Of a stretch of DNA of 64,000 nucleotides, positions 17,828 to 27,600 are shown in pieces (within the stretch, counting starts at the first letter, position 1; each line of letters opens with the position of its first letter). The position numbers and the translations under genes are program-made. Location of the stretch: assembly GCF_018402035.1 (NCBI RefSeq), contig NZ_JAGYJN010000004.1, positions 62,001 to 126,000 of the forward strand, given 5' to 3'. Below the pieces are notes generated by a model. The model saw only the letters and a program-made list of their open reading frames with translations. It did not search any database and was not told the origin of the DNA. This DNA comes from Roseicyclus sp. GTDB lineage: Bacteria > Pseudomonadota > Alphaproteobacteria > Rhodobacterales > Rhodobacteraceae.

Positions 17828-19255
17828 ATGAGCGACACGCCAATCTTTTTCGACGAGATGTACCAAGGGGGCGGCGCCCCCCGCGCGCCCTATGCGGGCT
17901 ATGATGGCTGGTTCCGGGGCGAAGACTTGCGCGATCTGCGCAAGAAATCCGCCGATGCCGAGCGGTTCTTTCGGCGCACCGGTATCACCTTCAACGTCTA
18001 TGGACAGGCCGAGGCCGATGAACGGCTGATCCCCTTTGATCTGGTGCCGCGTATCATCTCGGGGCGCGAATGGGCGCGGCTAACCCGCGGGATTGAGCAG
18101 CGCGTGCGCGCGATCAACGCGTTTTTGCACGACATCTACCACCGCCAAGAGATCTTGCGCGCAGGCCGCGTGCCGGTCGACCTGATCGCCAAGAACGCCG
18201 CCTTTCTGCCCCAGATGATCGGGATGGCACCGCCGGGTGGTGTTTATACCCATATCGTCGGCGTCGATCTGGTGCGCACGGGCGAGGATGAGTTCTTCGT
18301 GCTGGAGGATAACGCCCGCACCCCATCGGGCGTGTCCTATATGCTCGAAAACCGCGAAACCATGTTGCAGATGTTTCCCGAGCTTTTCACCCGCATCAAG
18401 GTGCAGCCGGTGCAAGATTACCCGGTCAATCTGCACCGCTCGCTGGCCGCATCCGCGCCGCGCGATTGCTCGCCTGATTGCACGGTGGCGGTGTTGACGC
18501 CGGGCATCCATAATTCCGCCTATTTCGAACATGCATTTCTGGCCGACCAAATGGGTGTCGAACTGGTCGAGGGGCATGATATCCGCATCACGGGTGGCAA
18601 GGTGCAGATGCGCACGACCCAAGGCTATAAGCCCATCGATGTGCTTTATCGCCGGGTGGATGATGATTTCCTCGATCCGCTGAATTTCCGCCCTGACAGC
18701 CTGTTGGGTGTGCCGGGCGTGATGGATGTCTACCGCGCGGGCGGCATCACCATTGCCAATGCGCCGGGAACGGGCATCGCGGATGACAAGGCGATCTATT
18801 CCTACATGCCTGATATTGTTGAGTTCTATACCGGCGAAAAGGCGATTTTGCAAAACGTGCCCACTTGGCGCTGTTCCGAGGCAGATGCGCTGGCCTATGT
18901 GCTCGATCACCTGAGCGAGTTGGTGGTCAAAGAGGTGCATGGCTCGGGCGGCTATGGCATGCTGGTCGGGCCTGCGGCGTCAAAGAAAGAGCTGGCGGCG
19001 TTTCGGGCCAAGCTGACGGCGAAACCCGCCAATTACATCGCCCAGCCCACGCTTGCGCTGTCGACCGTGCCGATCTTGACGCAAGCAGGCTTGGCCCCGC
19101 GCCATGTCGATCTGCGCCCTTACGTGCTGGTGGCCCCCGATAAGATCACCATCACGCCCGGCGGGTTGACGCGGGTGGCGCTGAAAAAAGGTTCCCTCGT
19201 GGTGAACTCCAGCCAAGGTGGGGGCACCAAGGATACTTGGGTGCTGGAGGAATAG
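17828..19255 (+). CDS. circularly permuted ATP-grasp protein
   Basis: A 475-residue protein of the permuted ATP-grasp family (DUF404/DUF407 type). Motifs seen: LVPRIISGREWARL, VDLVRTGEDEFFVLEDNARTPSG near residue 145, KEVHGSGGYGMLVGP near residue 370 and NSSQGGGTKDTWVLEE at the very end, which carries the nucleotide- and Mg-binding residues. It is predicted to form amide bonds in an amidoligase reaction. The start at 17828 gives MSDTPIFFDEMYQGGG. The alpha-E gene starts 4 bases after its stop. Confidence 0.92.
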   Translation: MSDTPIFFDEMYQGGGAPRAPYAGYDGWFRGEDLRDLRKKSADAERFFRRTGITFNVYGQAEADERLIPFDLVPRIISGREWARLTRGIEQRVRAINAFLHDIYHRQEILRAGRVPVDLIAKNAAFLPQMIGMAPPGGVYTHIVGVDLVRTGEDEFFVLEDNARTPSGVSYMLENRETMLQMFPELFTRIKVQPVQDYPVNLHRSLAASAPRDCSPDCTVAVLTPGIHNSAYFEHAFLADQMGVELVEGHDIRITGGKVQMRTTQGYKPIDVLYRRVDDDFLDPLNFRPDSLLGVPGVMDVYRAGGITIANAPGTGIADDKAIYSYMPDIVEFYTGEKAILQNVPTWRCSEADALAYVLDHLSELVVKEVHGSGGYGMLVGPAASKKELAAFRAKLTAKPANYIAQPTLALSTVPILTQAGLAPRHVDLRPYVLVAPDKITITPGGLTRVALKKGSLVVNSSQGGGTKDTWVLEE

Positions 19256-19259
19256 GGCA

Positions 19260-20201
19260 ATGCTGGGCAAAACCGCAGGTGGCCTGTTTTGGATGTTTCG
19301 CTATCTCGAGCGGTCGGAAAACACCGCGCGGTTGATCGAGACGGGGTTTCGTATCGCGCTGACGCGTGCCGATGGCGATGACGACGAATGGACCAGCGTG
19401 CTGCAGACGGCGTCCGTGGCGCATCTTTATTTTGAAAAACATGGCCAGATCGAGGCGGCCAAAGCCATCGATTTCATGCTGCGCGATATGGCGAACCCCT
19501 CCTCGGTCCTGTCGGCCATCTCGGCGGCGCGCCAAAATGCCCGCCTTGTGCGCACCGCCATCACGCGCGAGGTGTGGGAGGCGGTGAACGACACCTATAT
19601 GGTTCTGAAACAAGCACTTGCCCGCCCCGTCTCTGCCCGCGATCTGCCCGAGGTCTTGGCGCTGATCCGCCAGCAATCGGCACTGGTGCGCGGTGCGATG
19701 CATGGCACGATGCTGCGCAATGATATTTTCGATTTCTGCCGCTTAGGCACATTCTTGGAACGCGCGGACAACACCGCGCGGATCTTGGATGTGAAGTATT
19801 ACGTGCTTTTACCCTCGATCAGCCAGATCGGCTCAAGCCTTGATAATGTGCAATGGGAGACCATCCTGCGCTCGGTCGCGGGCATGCGCGCCTATCGCTG
19901 GATCACCCAAGGCGAAACCAGCCCCATCGGCATCGCGGATTTCTTGATTTTCGACACGCGCATGCCGCGCAGCCTTGCGTTTTCGGTGGGCAAGATCGCG
20001 ACGAACCTCGCCTATCTGGAACAAGCTTACGGCACGCGCCACCCCTGCCACGCAGCGATTGACGGGCTGGCCGGAAGGCTACGCCACGGCAAGATCGAGC
20101 GTGTTTTCGAGGATGGTTTGCATGAGTTTATCACCGATTTTCTGGCCGATGTGGCAAAACTTGGCCAGCAGGTCGAAGCCGATTACCGGTTTTTAGGATG
20201 A
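19260..20201 (+). CDS. alpha-E domain protein (DUF403)
   Basis: A 313-residue all-helical protein beginning MLGKTAGGLFWMFRYLERSEN, the family's conserved opening. FCRLGTFLERADNTARILDVKYY near residues 159-181 is the second signature. The alpha-E family is nearly always encoded next to permuted ATP-grasp and transglutaminase genes and is predicted to act with them in peptide modification; its own activity is unknown. Its stop overlaps the next ATG (ATGA at 20198), showing translational coupling. Confidence 0.92.
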   Translation: MLGKTAGGLFWMFRYLERSENTARLIETGFRIALTRADGDDDEWTSVLQTASVAHLYFEKHGQIEAAKAIDFMLRDMANPSSVLSAISAARQNARLVRTAITREVWEAVNDTYMVLKQALARPVSARDLPEVLALIRQQSALVRGAMHGTMLRNDIFDFCRLGTFLERADNTARILDVKYYVLLPSISQIGSSLDNVQWETILRSVAGMRAYRWITQGETSPIGIADFLIFDTRMPRSLAFSVGKIATNLAYLEQAYGTRHPCHAAIDGLAGRLRHGKIERVFEDGLHEFITDFLADVAKLGQQVEADYRFLG

Positions 20202-21010
20202 CCGCGATGCAGCTGAAGATCCTGCACACCACGACCTATCACTTCGAGAACCCCGTCGCCTACGGGCTGCAACAGCTGCGCTTGGTGCCCCAAAGCCGGA
20301 CCGGGCAGAATGTGTTGCGCTGGACGATGGAGATCGACGGCGGGCAGGTCGAGACAGAGTTTACCGATCATCACCAAAACCGCGTCACGCTTGTCTCTTT
20401 CGACGCGCGCGCCAAGGCCATCGTGCTTCGCTGCGAGGGCGAGGTGGACACCACCGATACTGCGGGCATCACTGGGCGGCATGGCGGCTTTGCGCCCTTA
20501 TGGTACTTCGAAAGCATTACCGATCTCACCCGGCCCGGCGCAAGGTTGCGCGCCTTGCTGCGTGGGCTCAAGGAAGAAGAGCCCCAAGACCTGCCACGGC
20601 TGCATGCGCTTTCGGCGCGTATCAGGGCCGCGATGCCCTATGAGATCGGGCTGACCCAAGCCGAGACGACCGCCGAAGAAGCATTGGAGCATGGCGGCGG
20701 GGTGTGCCAAGATCATGCCCATGTCTTTGTCGCCGCTGCACGGGCGATGGGATATCCGGCGCGCTATGTCTCGGGCTATTTGATGATGGATGACCGGGTG
20801 CATCAAGATGCCAGCCACGCCTGGGCAGAGGCCTATGTGGATGTGCTGGGCTGGGTCGGCTTTGACATCTCGAACGGGATATCACCCGATCCGCGCTATG
20901 TGCGCGTCGCCACGGGCCTTGATTACCGCGAGGCCGCACCCATCAGCGGGCTGCGTTTCGGCGCAGGGGGCGAGGCGATGTCCATCGACATCCAAGTGCA
21001 GCAGCAGTAG
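20198..21010 (+). CDS. transglutaminase-like protease
   Basis: A 270-residue protein with an N-terminal beta-sandwich region (LKILHTTTYHFENPVAYGLQQLRL) and a C-terminal transglutaminase fold. The catalytic triad is visible: Cys in GGGVCQDHAHV, His in ASHAWAEAYV, Asp in VGFDISNG. In the predicted amidoligase systems this enzyme is thought to remove or transfer the peptide tags that the ATP-grasp makes. ATG at 20207 is an alternative start 3 codons later. The Anbu gene follows after 28 bases. Confidence 0.9.
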   Translation: MTAMQLKILHTTTYHFENPVAYGLQQLRLVPQSRTGQNVLRWTMEIDGGQVETEFTDHHQNRVTLVSFDARAKAIVLRCEGEVDTTDTAGITGRHGGFAPLWYFESITDLTRPGARLRALLRGLKEEEPQDLPRLHALSARIRAAMPYEIGLTQAETTAEEALEHGGGVCQDHAHVFVAAARAMGYPARYVSGYLMMDDRVHQDASHAWAEAYVDVLGWVGFDISNGISPDPRYVRVATGLDYREAAPISGLRFGAGGEAMSIDIQVQQQ

Positions 21011-21038
21011 GACAAGCACGGGGCTTGGGGGTGGGAAA

Positions 21039-21782
21039 ATGACCTATTGCGTGGGGCTAAAGCTGAACCGTGGCGTGGTGTTCATGTCGGACACACGCAC
21101 CAATGCGGGTGTCGATAATATCAGCGTTTTCAAGAAGATGTTTTTGTGGGAACGCCCCGGTGAACGGGCGATCACCTTGATGACGGCGGGCAATCTGGCG
21201 ACCACGCAGGCGGTGGTGTCGCTTTTGCACGAGCGCGCGAAACCGGCGGAGGAGCGCGGCCACCCATCGATCTTTGAAGCGCCCTCGATGTTTCAGGTGG
21301 CCAAGCTGGTCGGTGAAACCCTGCGCGAGGTGATCGCGGAACAAACCCGCCGCGAAGGGCTACAGGCCGATAGCCCGTTTTCGGCCACGATGATCCTTGG
21401 CGGTCAGGTCAAGGGGGGCGAGCCGCGCCTGTTCATGATCTACCCCGAGGGGAACTTCGTCGAAGCGGCCGAGGACACGCCGTTCTTCCAGATCGGCGAG
21501 ACAAAATACGGCAAGCCCATCTTGGTGCGCGCCTATGATCCGGCGATGAGCTTTGAAGATGCGGTGAAGCTGTTGATGCTGAGCTTTGACAGCACGATTA
21601 AAGCAAATCTTTCCGTAGGCTTACCGCTCGATCTTCATCTGTATGCAGCCGATAGCCTTTGCACGGGTGCAGTGCGGCGGATCGCGCGCGATGATCCCTT
21701 TTACGAGATGATCTCATCGGGTTGGGGCGAGGCCTTGCGCGCCGCTTTTGACGGTTTGCCCGCCTATTCGCTCGAGAGTTAA
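21039..21782 (+). CDS. Anbu-type proteasome-like peptidase
   Basis: A 247-residue Ntn-hydrolase related to HslV and the 20S beta subunit. Removing Met1 exposes Thr (MTYCVGLKL), the catalytic nucleophile position. Further family marks are DTRTNAGVD, ITLMTAGNLATTQ and YAADSLCTGAVRRI. The ATG at 21039 has GGGGGTGGGA upstream; the longer open frame overlaps the transglutaminase gene and was rejected. Anbu with ATP-grasp, alpha-E and transglutaminase is a conserved block, possibly a small protein-tagging and degradation system; no in vivo role is settled. Confidence 0.92.
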   Translation: MTYCVGLKLNRGVVFMSDTRTNAGVDNISVFKKMFLWERPGERAITLMTAGNLATTQAVVSLLHERAKPAEERGHPSIFEAPSMFQVAKLVGETLREVIAEQTRREGLQADSPFSATMILGGQVKGGEPRLFMIYPEGNFVEAAEDTPFFQIGETKYGKPILVRAYDPAMSFEDAVKLLMLSFDSTIKANLSVGLPLDLHLYAADSLCTGAVRRIARDDPFYEMISSGWGEALRAAFDGLPAYSLES

Positions 21783-21798
21783 GCGGCGCGGGGTGGTG

Positions 21799-21880
21799 CG
21801 AATTTTCGTACGAAAATTCGGGGGGCTCTGCCCCCGCCGCCACAGGCGGCCCCCCGGAGTATTTGGAAAGCAAAGATGGC
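21799..21880. repeat. composite intergenic repeat: 22-nt palindrome, GC hairpin, GAGTATTT tail
   Basis: A perfect 22-nt palindrome (half-site CGAATTTTCGT, 21799-21820), then GGGGGC-TCT-GCCCCC (21821-21835), then the tail GGAGTATTTGGAAAGCAAAG (from 21856). It lies between the convergent ends of the Anbu and guanine deaminase genes and probably works as a bidirectional terminator. The palindrome is base-for-base identical to the one at 35448-35469. Confidence 0.75.
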
Positions 21881-21889
21881 GCTGGTGGG

Positions 21890-23176
21890 TCAGGGTTTGC
21901 GCGCGTGGCCCGCGACATAGACCTGTGCGATTGCGCGGTCGTCGCCCATCATGATGGTGGGAAAGATGGCCTGCCAGATATCGTCTGCGCGCGCGCTGGC
22001 CTGTGCGATTGCGGAAGTAGAGGCAAGGTCGAGCACGACCAGATCGGCCTCATAGCCGGGGGCAAGGCGGCCGATCTTGGTCTCAAGGCGCAGGGATTTT
22101 GCACTGCCGCCCGTGGCCAGCCACAACAGTTCGGCCGGATGGAGCGCCGTGCCGCGCAGCTGGGCGATCTCATAAGCGGCGGCCATGGTGCGCAGCATCG
22201 AAAAGGACGACCCGCCGCCGGTATCGGTGGCAAGCCCCACCCGAAGCCGGTCACGCAGGCCCATATCGAAAAGCCCAGAGCCGATAAAGCTATTGGAGGT
22301 GGGGCAATGGACAAGGGCCGCGCCAACCTCGGCCAGACGGTCGATCTCGCGCGCCTCGAGATGGATGGCATGGCCGTAAAGACCGTTCGGACCCAAAAGC
22401 CCATGCGCCTCATAGGTGTCGAGATAGTCGCGCGCTTGCGGGTAGAGGGATTGCACCCAAGCGATCTCGTCTGTTTGTTCGCTCAGATGGGTCTGCATCA
22501 GGCAATCGGGGTGTTCGGCCCAAAGCGCGCCAAGGGCCGAAAGCTGCGCCGGTGTCGAGGTGGGCGAGAAACGCGGTGTGATGATATAGGAGAGCCGATC
22601 AACACCATGCCATCGGGACAAAAGCGCGCGGCTGTCGTCATAGGCCGATTGGGCCGTGTCGCGCAAGAAAGCGGGTGCCGTGTCGCGATCCATGCAGGTT
22701 TTGCCTGCAAGCACCCGCATGCCACGGGCTTGGGCTTCGCTGAAGAAGGCATCGACGCTTTGCGGATGGATTGTGCAATAGCTGGCCACTGTCGTGGTGC
22801 CATTGCTGAGCAGGAGATCAAGGTAGCGTGCGGCGATCAGGGCGGCATAGGCAGGATCGGCAAATCGGGCCTCTTCGGGGAAGGTATAGGTATTGAGCCA
22901 ATCGATCAGGCGTTTGCCCCAGCTGGCGATAATGGCTGTCTGCGGGTAATGGGCATGGGCATCGACGAAACCGGGTAGGATGAGCCCCTCACCATGATCG
23001 GTGATTGCGGCGTCGGGATAGGCGGCGCGCAGCGCGCGTGCCGGGCCGATCTGGGCGATGTGGCCCGCGCGGATCAGCACCGCGCCATTGGCTTCATGCT
23101 GGGCCGCGCCCAGCCCAACTGCGGCAGGGTCGCCCGCGAAGGTGAGTGTTTGGCCAAGGATTAACCGGTCTGACAT
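21890..23176 (-). CDS. guaD: guanine deaminase
   Basis: A 428-residue amidohydrolase that converts guanine to xanthine and ammonia. Zinc and active-site elements: PGFVDAHAHYPQ near residue 67, MQTHLSEQTDE near residue 225, VHCPTSNSFIGSG, and LATDTGGGSSFSM near residue 315. The N-terminal start MSDRLILGQTLTF and length fit the bacterial GuaD family. It is divergent from mgtE. It ends against the Anbu gene with the composite repeat between them. It may share purine and pyrimidine salvage roles with the 34-46 kb locus, but it is not adjacent. Confidence 0.93.
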   Translation of the reverse strand: MSDRLILGQTLTFAGDPAAVGLGAAQHEANGAVLIRAGHIAQIGPARALRAAYPDAAITDHGEGLILPGFVDAHAHYPQTAIIASWGKRLIDWLNTYTFPEEARFADPAYAALIAARYLDLLLSNGTTTVASYCTIHPQSVDAFFSEAQARGMRVLAGKTCMDRDTAPAFLRDTAQSAYDDSRALLSRWHGVDRLSYIITPRFSPTSTPAQLSALGALWAEHPDCLMQTHLSEQTDEIAWVQSLYPQARDYLDTYEAHGLLGPNGLYGHAIHLEAREIDRLAEVGAALVHCPTSNSFIGSGLFDMGLRDRLRVGLATDTGGGSSFSMLRTMAAAYEIAQLRGTALHPAELLWLATGGSAKSLRLETKIGRLAPGYEADLVVLDLASTSAIAQASARADDIWQAIFPTIMMGDDRAIAQVYVAGHARKP

Positions 23177-23281
23177 GTCGGTCCCTTTGCAATGAAAATC
23201 CTTATTTGCCGTGATAGCCGTACGCTGCGTCCTATGTTAGGGGCAAAGCGAAGAGTGTCGAGCAATGGTGAGGGGGTTGAG

Positions 23282-24682
23282 ATGGCGCGCCAAGAAGAGC
23301 AACTCCTGCATCGTGACGAAGACGAGATGCGCGATGCCTATGCGCTTGACGAAAGCTTGCGCGGGCAGCTGAAGCAACTGGTCGCCGCAGGCGATGATGC
23401 GGCCATCGATGCGCTGATGGCGCCATTGCATGCGGCCGATATCGCCGATCTTTTGGAGCAGGTCTCGGACGCGGAGCGCGCCGCGTGGCTGGCGCTTTGG
23501 TCGCGCGGCATCGATGGTGAGGTGCTCTCCGAGCTTGATTTGGGCTTGCGCGAAGAGGTCATCGGCCTGTTGCCGCAAGATGTGCTGGCCGATGCGGTGC
23601 GCGAGCTCGACAGCGACGATGTCGTCGATCTGGTCGAGGATCTGGAAGATGACCAGATCGAGGCCATTCTTGATGTGCTGGAACCATCCGACCGTGTCGC
23701 GGTGGAACAAGCGCTGGCTTACCCCGAGGAATCGGCGGGCCGCTTGATGCAGCGCGAAGTGGTTCATGCGCCCGAGCATTGGACCGTGGGCGAGATGATC
23801 GATTATCTGCGCGCGCGCAAGCTGGAGCTGCCTGAGCAATTCTATCATGTGGTCCTGACCGATCCGCGGATGAAGCCCATGGGCTATGTCACGCTGGGGC
23901 GGCTTTTGTCATCGCCGCGCGATACCGCACTAAAGGATGTGACCGAGGATAGTTTTCGCACCATCCCCGCCACCCAGCATGAGGATGACGTCGCTTATGC
24001 CTTTAACCAATACCACCTGATTTCGGCGCCTGTTGTCGATGAGGATGGGCGGCTGGTCGGTGTCATCACCATCGACGACGCGATGATCGTGCTTGATGAG
24101 GGCGCGCAGGAGGATTTTCTGAAGCTTGCCGGTGTGGGTGAGGAATCAAGCCTGTCGGACCGGGTGATCGAGACGACCAAGCAACGCTTTCCTTGGCTTT
24201 TCGTAAACCTGATCACGGCCATCCTTGCCTCGCTGGTGATCGCGCAGTTCGAGGCAGCAATCGCGCAGATCGTGGCCTTGGCGGTCTTGATGCCGATCGT
24301 GGCCTCGATGGGGGGCAATGCGGGGACACAATCGCTGACCGTGGCGGTGCGCGCGATTGCCACGCGCGATCTGACAAGGTCAAACCTGATGCGGGTTGTG
24401 CTGCGCGAGGCGGCTGTTGGTTTGATCAACGGGATGGTCTTTGCCGCCATGATGGGGCTTGTGGGGTTGATCTGGTTCGGCAGCCTCGCCTTGGGCGGGG
24501 TGATTGCTGCGGCGATGGTGATCAACTTGTTGGTGGCGGGGCTGGCGGGTATCTTGATCCCGGTTTTGCTGGACCGGCTGAATATCGATCCGGCCTTGGC
24601 CTCGGGGGCTTTTGTGACCACTGTCACCGATGTGGTGGGTTTTCTTGCCTTTTTGGGGCTTGCAGTGGTGTTCTTGCTGTAG
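23282..24682 (+). CDS. mgtE: magnesium transporter MgtE
   Basis: A 466-residue Mg2+ channel: an N-terminal superhelical domain (about 20-150; ADIADLLEQVSDAERAAWL), two CBS domains (about 155-280), the plug helix and five membrane segments at the C-terminus. The pore motif region PIVASMGGNAGTQSLTV near residue 338 is conserved. The ATG at 23282, after GAGGGGG, was chosen over 23192, because the extra 30 residues are basic and not conserved. Channel gating by Mg2+ bound to the cytosolic domains is known for the family. Confidence 0.93.
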   Translation: MARQEEQLLHRDEDEMRDAYALDESLRGQLKQLVAAGDDAAIDALMAPLHAADIADLLEQVSDAERAAWLALWSRGIDGEVLSELDLGLREEVIGLLPQDVLADAVRELDSDDVVDLVEDLEDDQIEAILDVLEPSDRVAVEQALAYPEESAGRLMQREVVHAPEHWTVGEMIDYLRARKLELPEQFYHVVLTDPRMKPMGYVTLGRLLSSPRDTALKDVTEDSFRTIPATQHEDDVAYAFNQYHLISAPVVDEDGRLVGVITIDDAMIVLDEGAQEDFLKLAGVGEESSLSDRVIETTKQRFPWLFVNLITAILASLVIAQFEAAIAQIVALAVLMPIVASMGGNAGTQSLTVAVRAIATRDLTRSNLMRVVLREAAVGLINGMVFAAMMGLVGLIWFGSLALGGVIAAAMVINLLVAGLAGILIPVLLDRLNIDPALASGAFVTTVTDVVGFLAFLGLAVVFLL

Positions 24683-24690
24683 GGTGCGGT

Positions 24691-27600
24691 CTAGCCCGGA
24701 ATTTCGAGGGTGATATTGCGCCCATTGACCACGTATTGCAGCGATGTCGTGCCAATGGCGGCGACGCGCCCACCATCAAGGCGGTCGCCCACCGCCACCC
24801 GCACGAAGCGGCCCGATGACAGGCGCACCAGCGCGCTCCGGTTTGACGATGTGCCGGTAATCCCGATGAGGTTGATGTCGCGCAGGCGGATCTCGTTGCG
24901 ACTAGTAGCGGCGCGTGCCACATCGGCATTGGACGGGATGGCGGGTGCAGGCGCAAAGGCAGCGGCGCTGACCGTGGCGGGGGCTGTCGGTCGGCTGGTC
25001 GCGGCGGCAACGGTCGTGGCGAAATCGGCGGGGCGCGCGCTTGGCACGCGTGAGGTCGTGACCGCGCGCGCGGTGCCGCCTGTCACGGGTGCAACCGGCG
25101 TCGTGGCATCAGTGGCGGTTTCGCCGGCTTGCGGAAAGAGCGAGGCGCGCGCTGCATTCTCTTGGGCTGATACAGGGCGCAGTGTCGGGCGCATCGCGGC
25201 AAGCTCGGTCCGGCTTAGACCACCCAGCAGTTGCCGCTCACGCGTTTCATCCAGATTGATGGGGCGCGGGCGCGGCTGGATCGTGCTCAAGATCGCATCT
25301 TGCACATTCAAACTTACGGGCGGCGTTGGCGGCGCTGGCGCGATCTCACGCGGGCGCGGAATGGCCGCGACCTCGGGCTGACCCAAGATCACGAAAGCCC
25401 CCTCCGGCGTCAGCACACCCTCAGCCGTCGGGGCCACCAAGCCGCGTGCATCGCGGTCGATCCTGACGCCGAAGGCTGGCGGGGCTGGGACACGGCGTAG
25501 CACCTCGCGCAGATCGATCTGCGGATCGGAAAGCGCCACGGCATCGAAGGCCGAGACCTCGGGGTCGATGGAGGCGATGTAGATGTCATCGGTCAGGGTG
25601 AAGGGGCTGAAAAAAGGCCGCTCGGGTGGGCGCGGCCAGATCTGTTGGGACGCATAAAGCGCCTCGGCCTCTGCGATGGTTGGCAAAAGCGCGTCGGGCA
25701 TGGGCGGCAAGGGTGCCAGGTCAAGATCGGCATCAATGCCCGGAAGTGTGGCGACCGGGCTTGGAGCAGGGGCCGGGGCGATTGGGGGCGCGACGGGCGT
25801 CAATGCGATCTCTTCGCTTGCTTGCGCATCTGCCAAGGCGTCGGGCGGGCTGATCGTGCCAAGTGTCGGTGCTAGTTCTGCGACCCCACTTGGTATCGCC
25901 GGCACGCTGGCCATCGGGGGTGGATCGGCAATGTCGGATTGTGCTGTCTGGGTCGTATTCCCGCCGCCAAATAGCCGCGCCATTGGGCTGTCGGGCAAAA
26001 ACAGCACTGACCAGACCGCAATGATGATCAGCAAGATCAGCAATGCCAGCGTCAGCACCAGACCTGTACGTAGCGATGGCCCGGGCGGTTGGCTGGATTT
26101 GCGCGCCAAAAGCCCGGCTGCAAGTGCTGCATCTGGCCTGCTGGTAGCGGGCGCGGTGGTTTTCCCCGCACTGAGGTTCTTGATGCCAGCGGCAATCGCG
26201 CCTGTGCTTTTGCGCGCCACTTCGGTGGGCGCTGCGGCTGACGCCTCAGCCTGTGGCGCAAGAGAGGGCGGTTCGCCTTGCGGTTTTGGGCGTGATTTGC
26301 TGGCATCGCGCACGCGTGCGAGTTGCGCCACGAAAGCACTTCCCGGGCGGTCGGGGGTGGGTTCCACGCGGCGTGGCGGGGCAAGGGTCACATCAGGGTG
26401 GCGCTGTTTGCTTGCTTCTGCCGATGGGCCACCAAAGCCCAACCTGCTGCGCGTCTCCGCCATCAGTTTGCTCGTCGCAGCACCAAGCTCGGCTGCGGTG
26501 GATTTGGTGGGCTTGGCGCCCGGGCGGCGCTTGGCGCTGAAGCCAAAGATCGGCTGGGTGGGGGCGGTGGCCTTGTCGGTCGCCTGATCGGACGGTGCAT
26601 CATCTGGACCGCTTGGCTGCGCCGTGGAGGCTTCGGTCGTCACCACGGAGGCGGCCCGATTTGGTGCTTGTGATAGAAGATCATCGTCCGCGACCGCCGC
26701 ATCCCCGATAGGGGTGATCATGCGGTCAAACATCGGATCGAGAAGGTCCGCGAGCGCAACCACCTCTTCTGGCTCAGCCTCAGCCTTCATGTCCCTGTCC
26801 AAAGGCTGGTCGTTGGCTTGGTCGGGCTCTGCGCTTGCGCTGGGCTGTTCGGGCAGATCGGCCTCGATCACCGCCTCTGGCGCGGGCGGCGTTGGTTCTG
26901 GCATCGCAGCCGATTTTGTCTTGGGCTCGGGCTTAGGTGCAATCTGATCGGCTATAGGCGCGACAAGTTCAGCCTCGGGGGCGGTGGGGACCGGCGCGCT
27001 GCGATCTGGTGCAACGTCCGCCGCTGCCGGTATCGCACCATCTGTCACAACTAGCCGAGACTCTGGCGTTGGCGCTGGCATTGGCTCAGCGACAGGCGAA
27101 AGCGTTGCGGCTTTATCAATGTTTGCCTTCGGCTTTTTCGGCGGTTTTGGAGCGGGATCTTGCGCCGTCTTGGCCGTGGGCTCGACGGGTTTTGTTGCGG
27201 CATCGCCCGTTGCATCGCCACTCTCTGCCACTTGGGGCGGGACGGGGTCTGCACCAGTGGCCGCCGCGTCGGATGTCTCGGCCTTAGGGCTTGTTGCAAG
27301 CGCGATCTCAGGAATGATTTCTGGGGCGACCCAAAGATCGGGGCCAAAGCGTAGATCGGTGGTGGCCGCATCGACCGCCGCATTGGCATCGCCAAAGACC
27401 GGCATGCCGGGGTAGCGCTCGACCGGCGGCATCGCGGCAAAACCGGCGGCGACGAACCCATGCGCGGTCGCAAATTCTTTCGCTTCATCAAGCGTCTCGC
27501 GGGCGACAACGGCCACTTTGATACGGTCTTGCTCGACCGCGCGCCAATCATAGACAAGATCAGCCACCGGGTAAGGTGTCAGCCCATCCAACCCCGCGAT

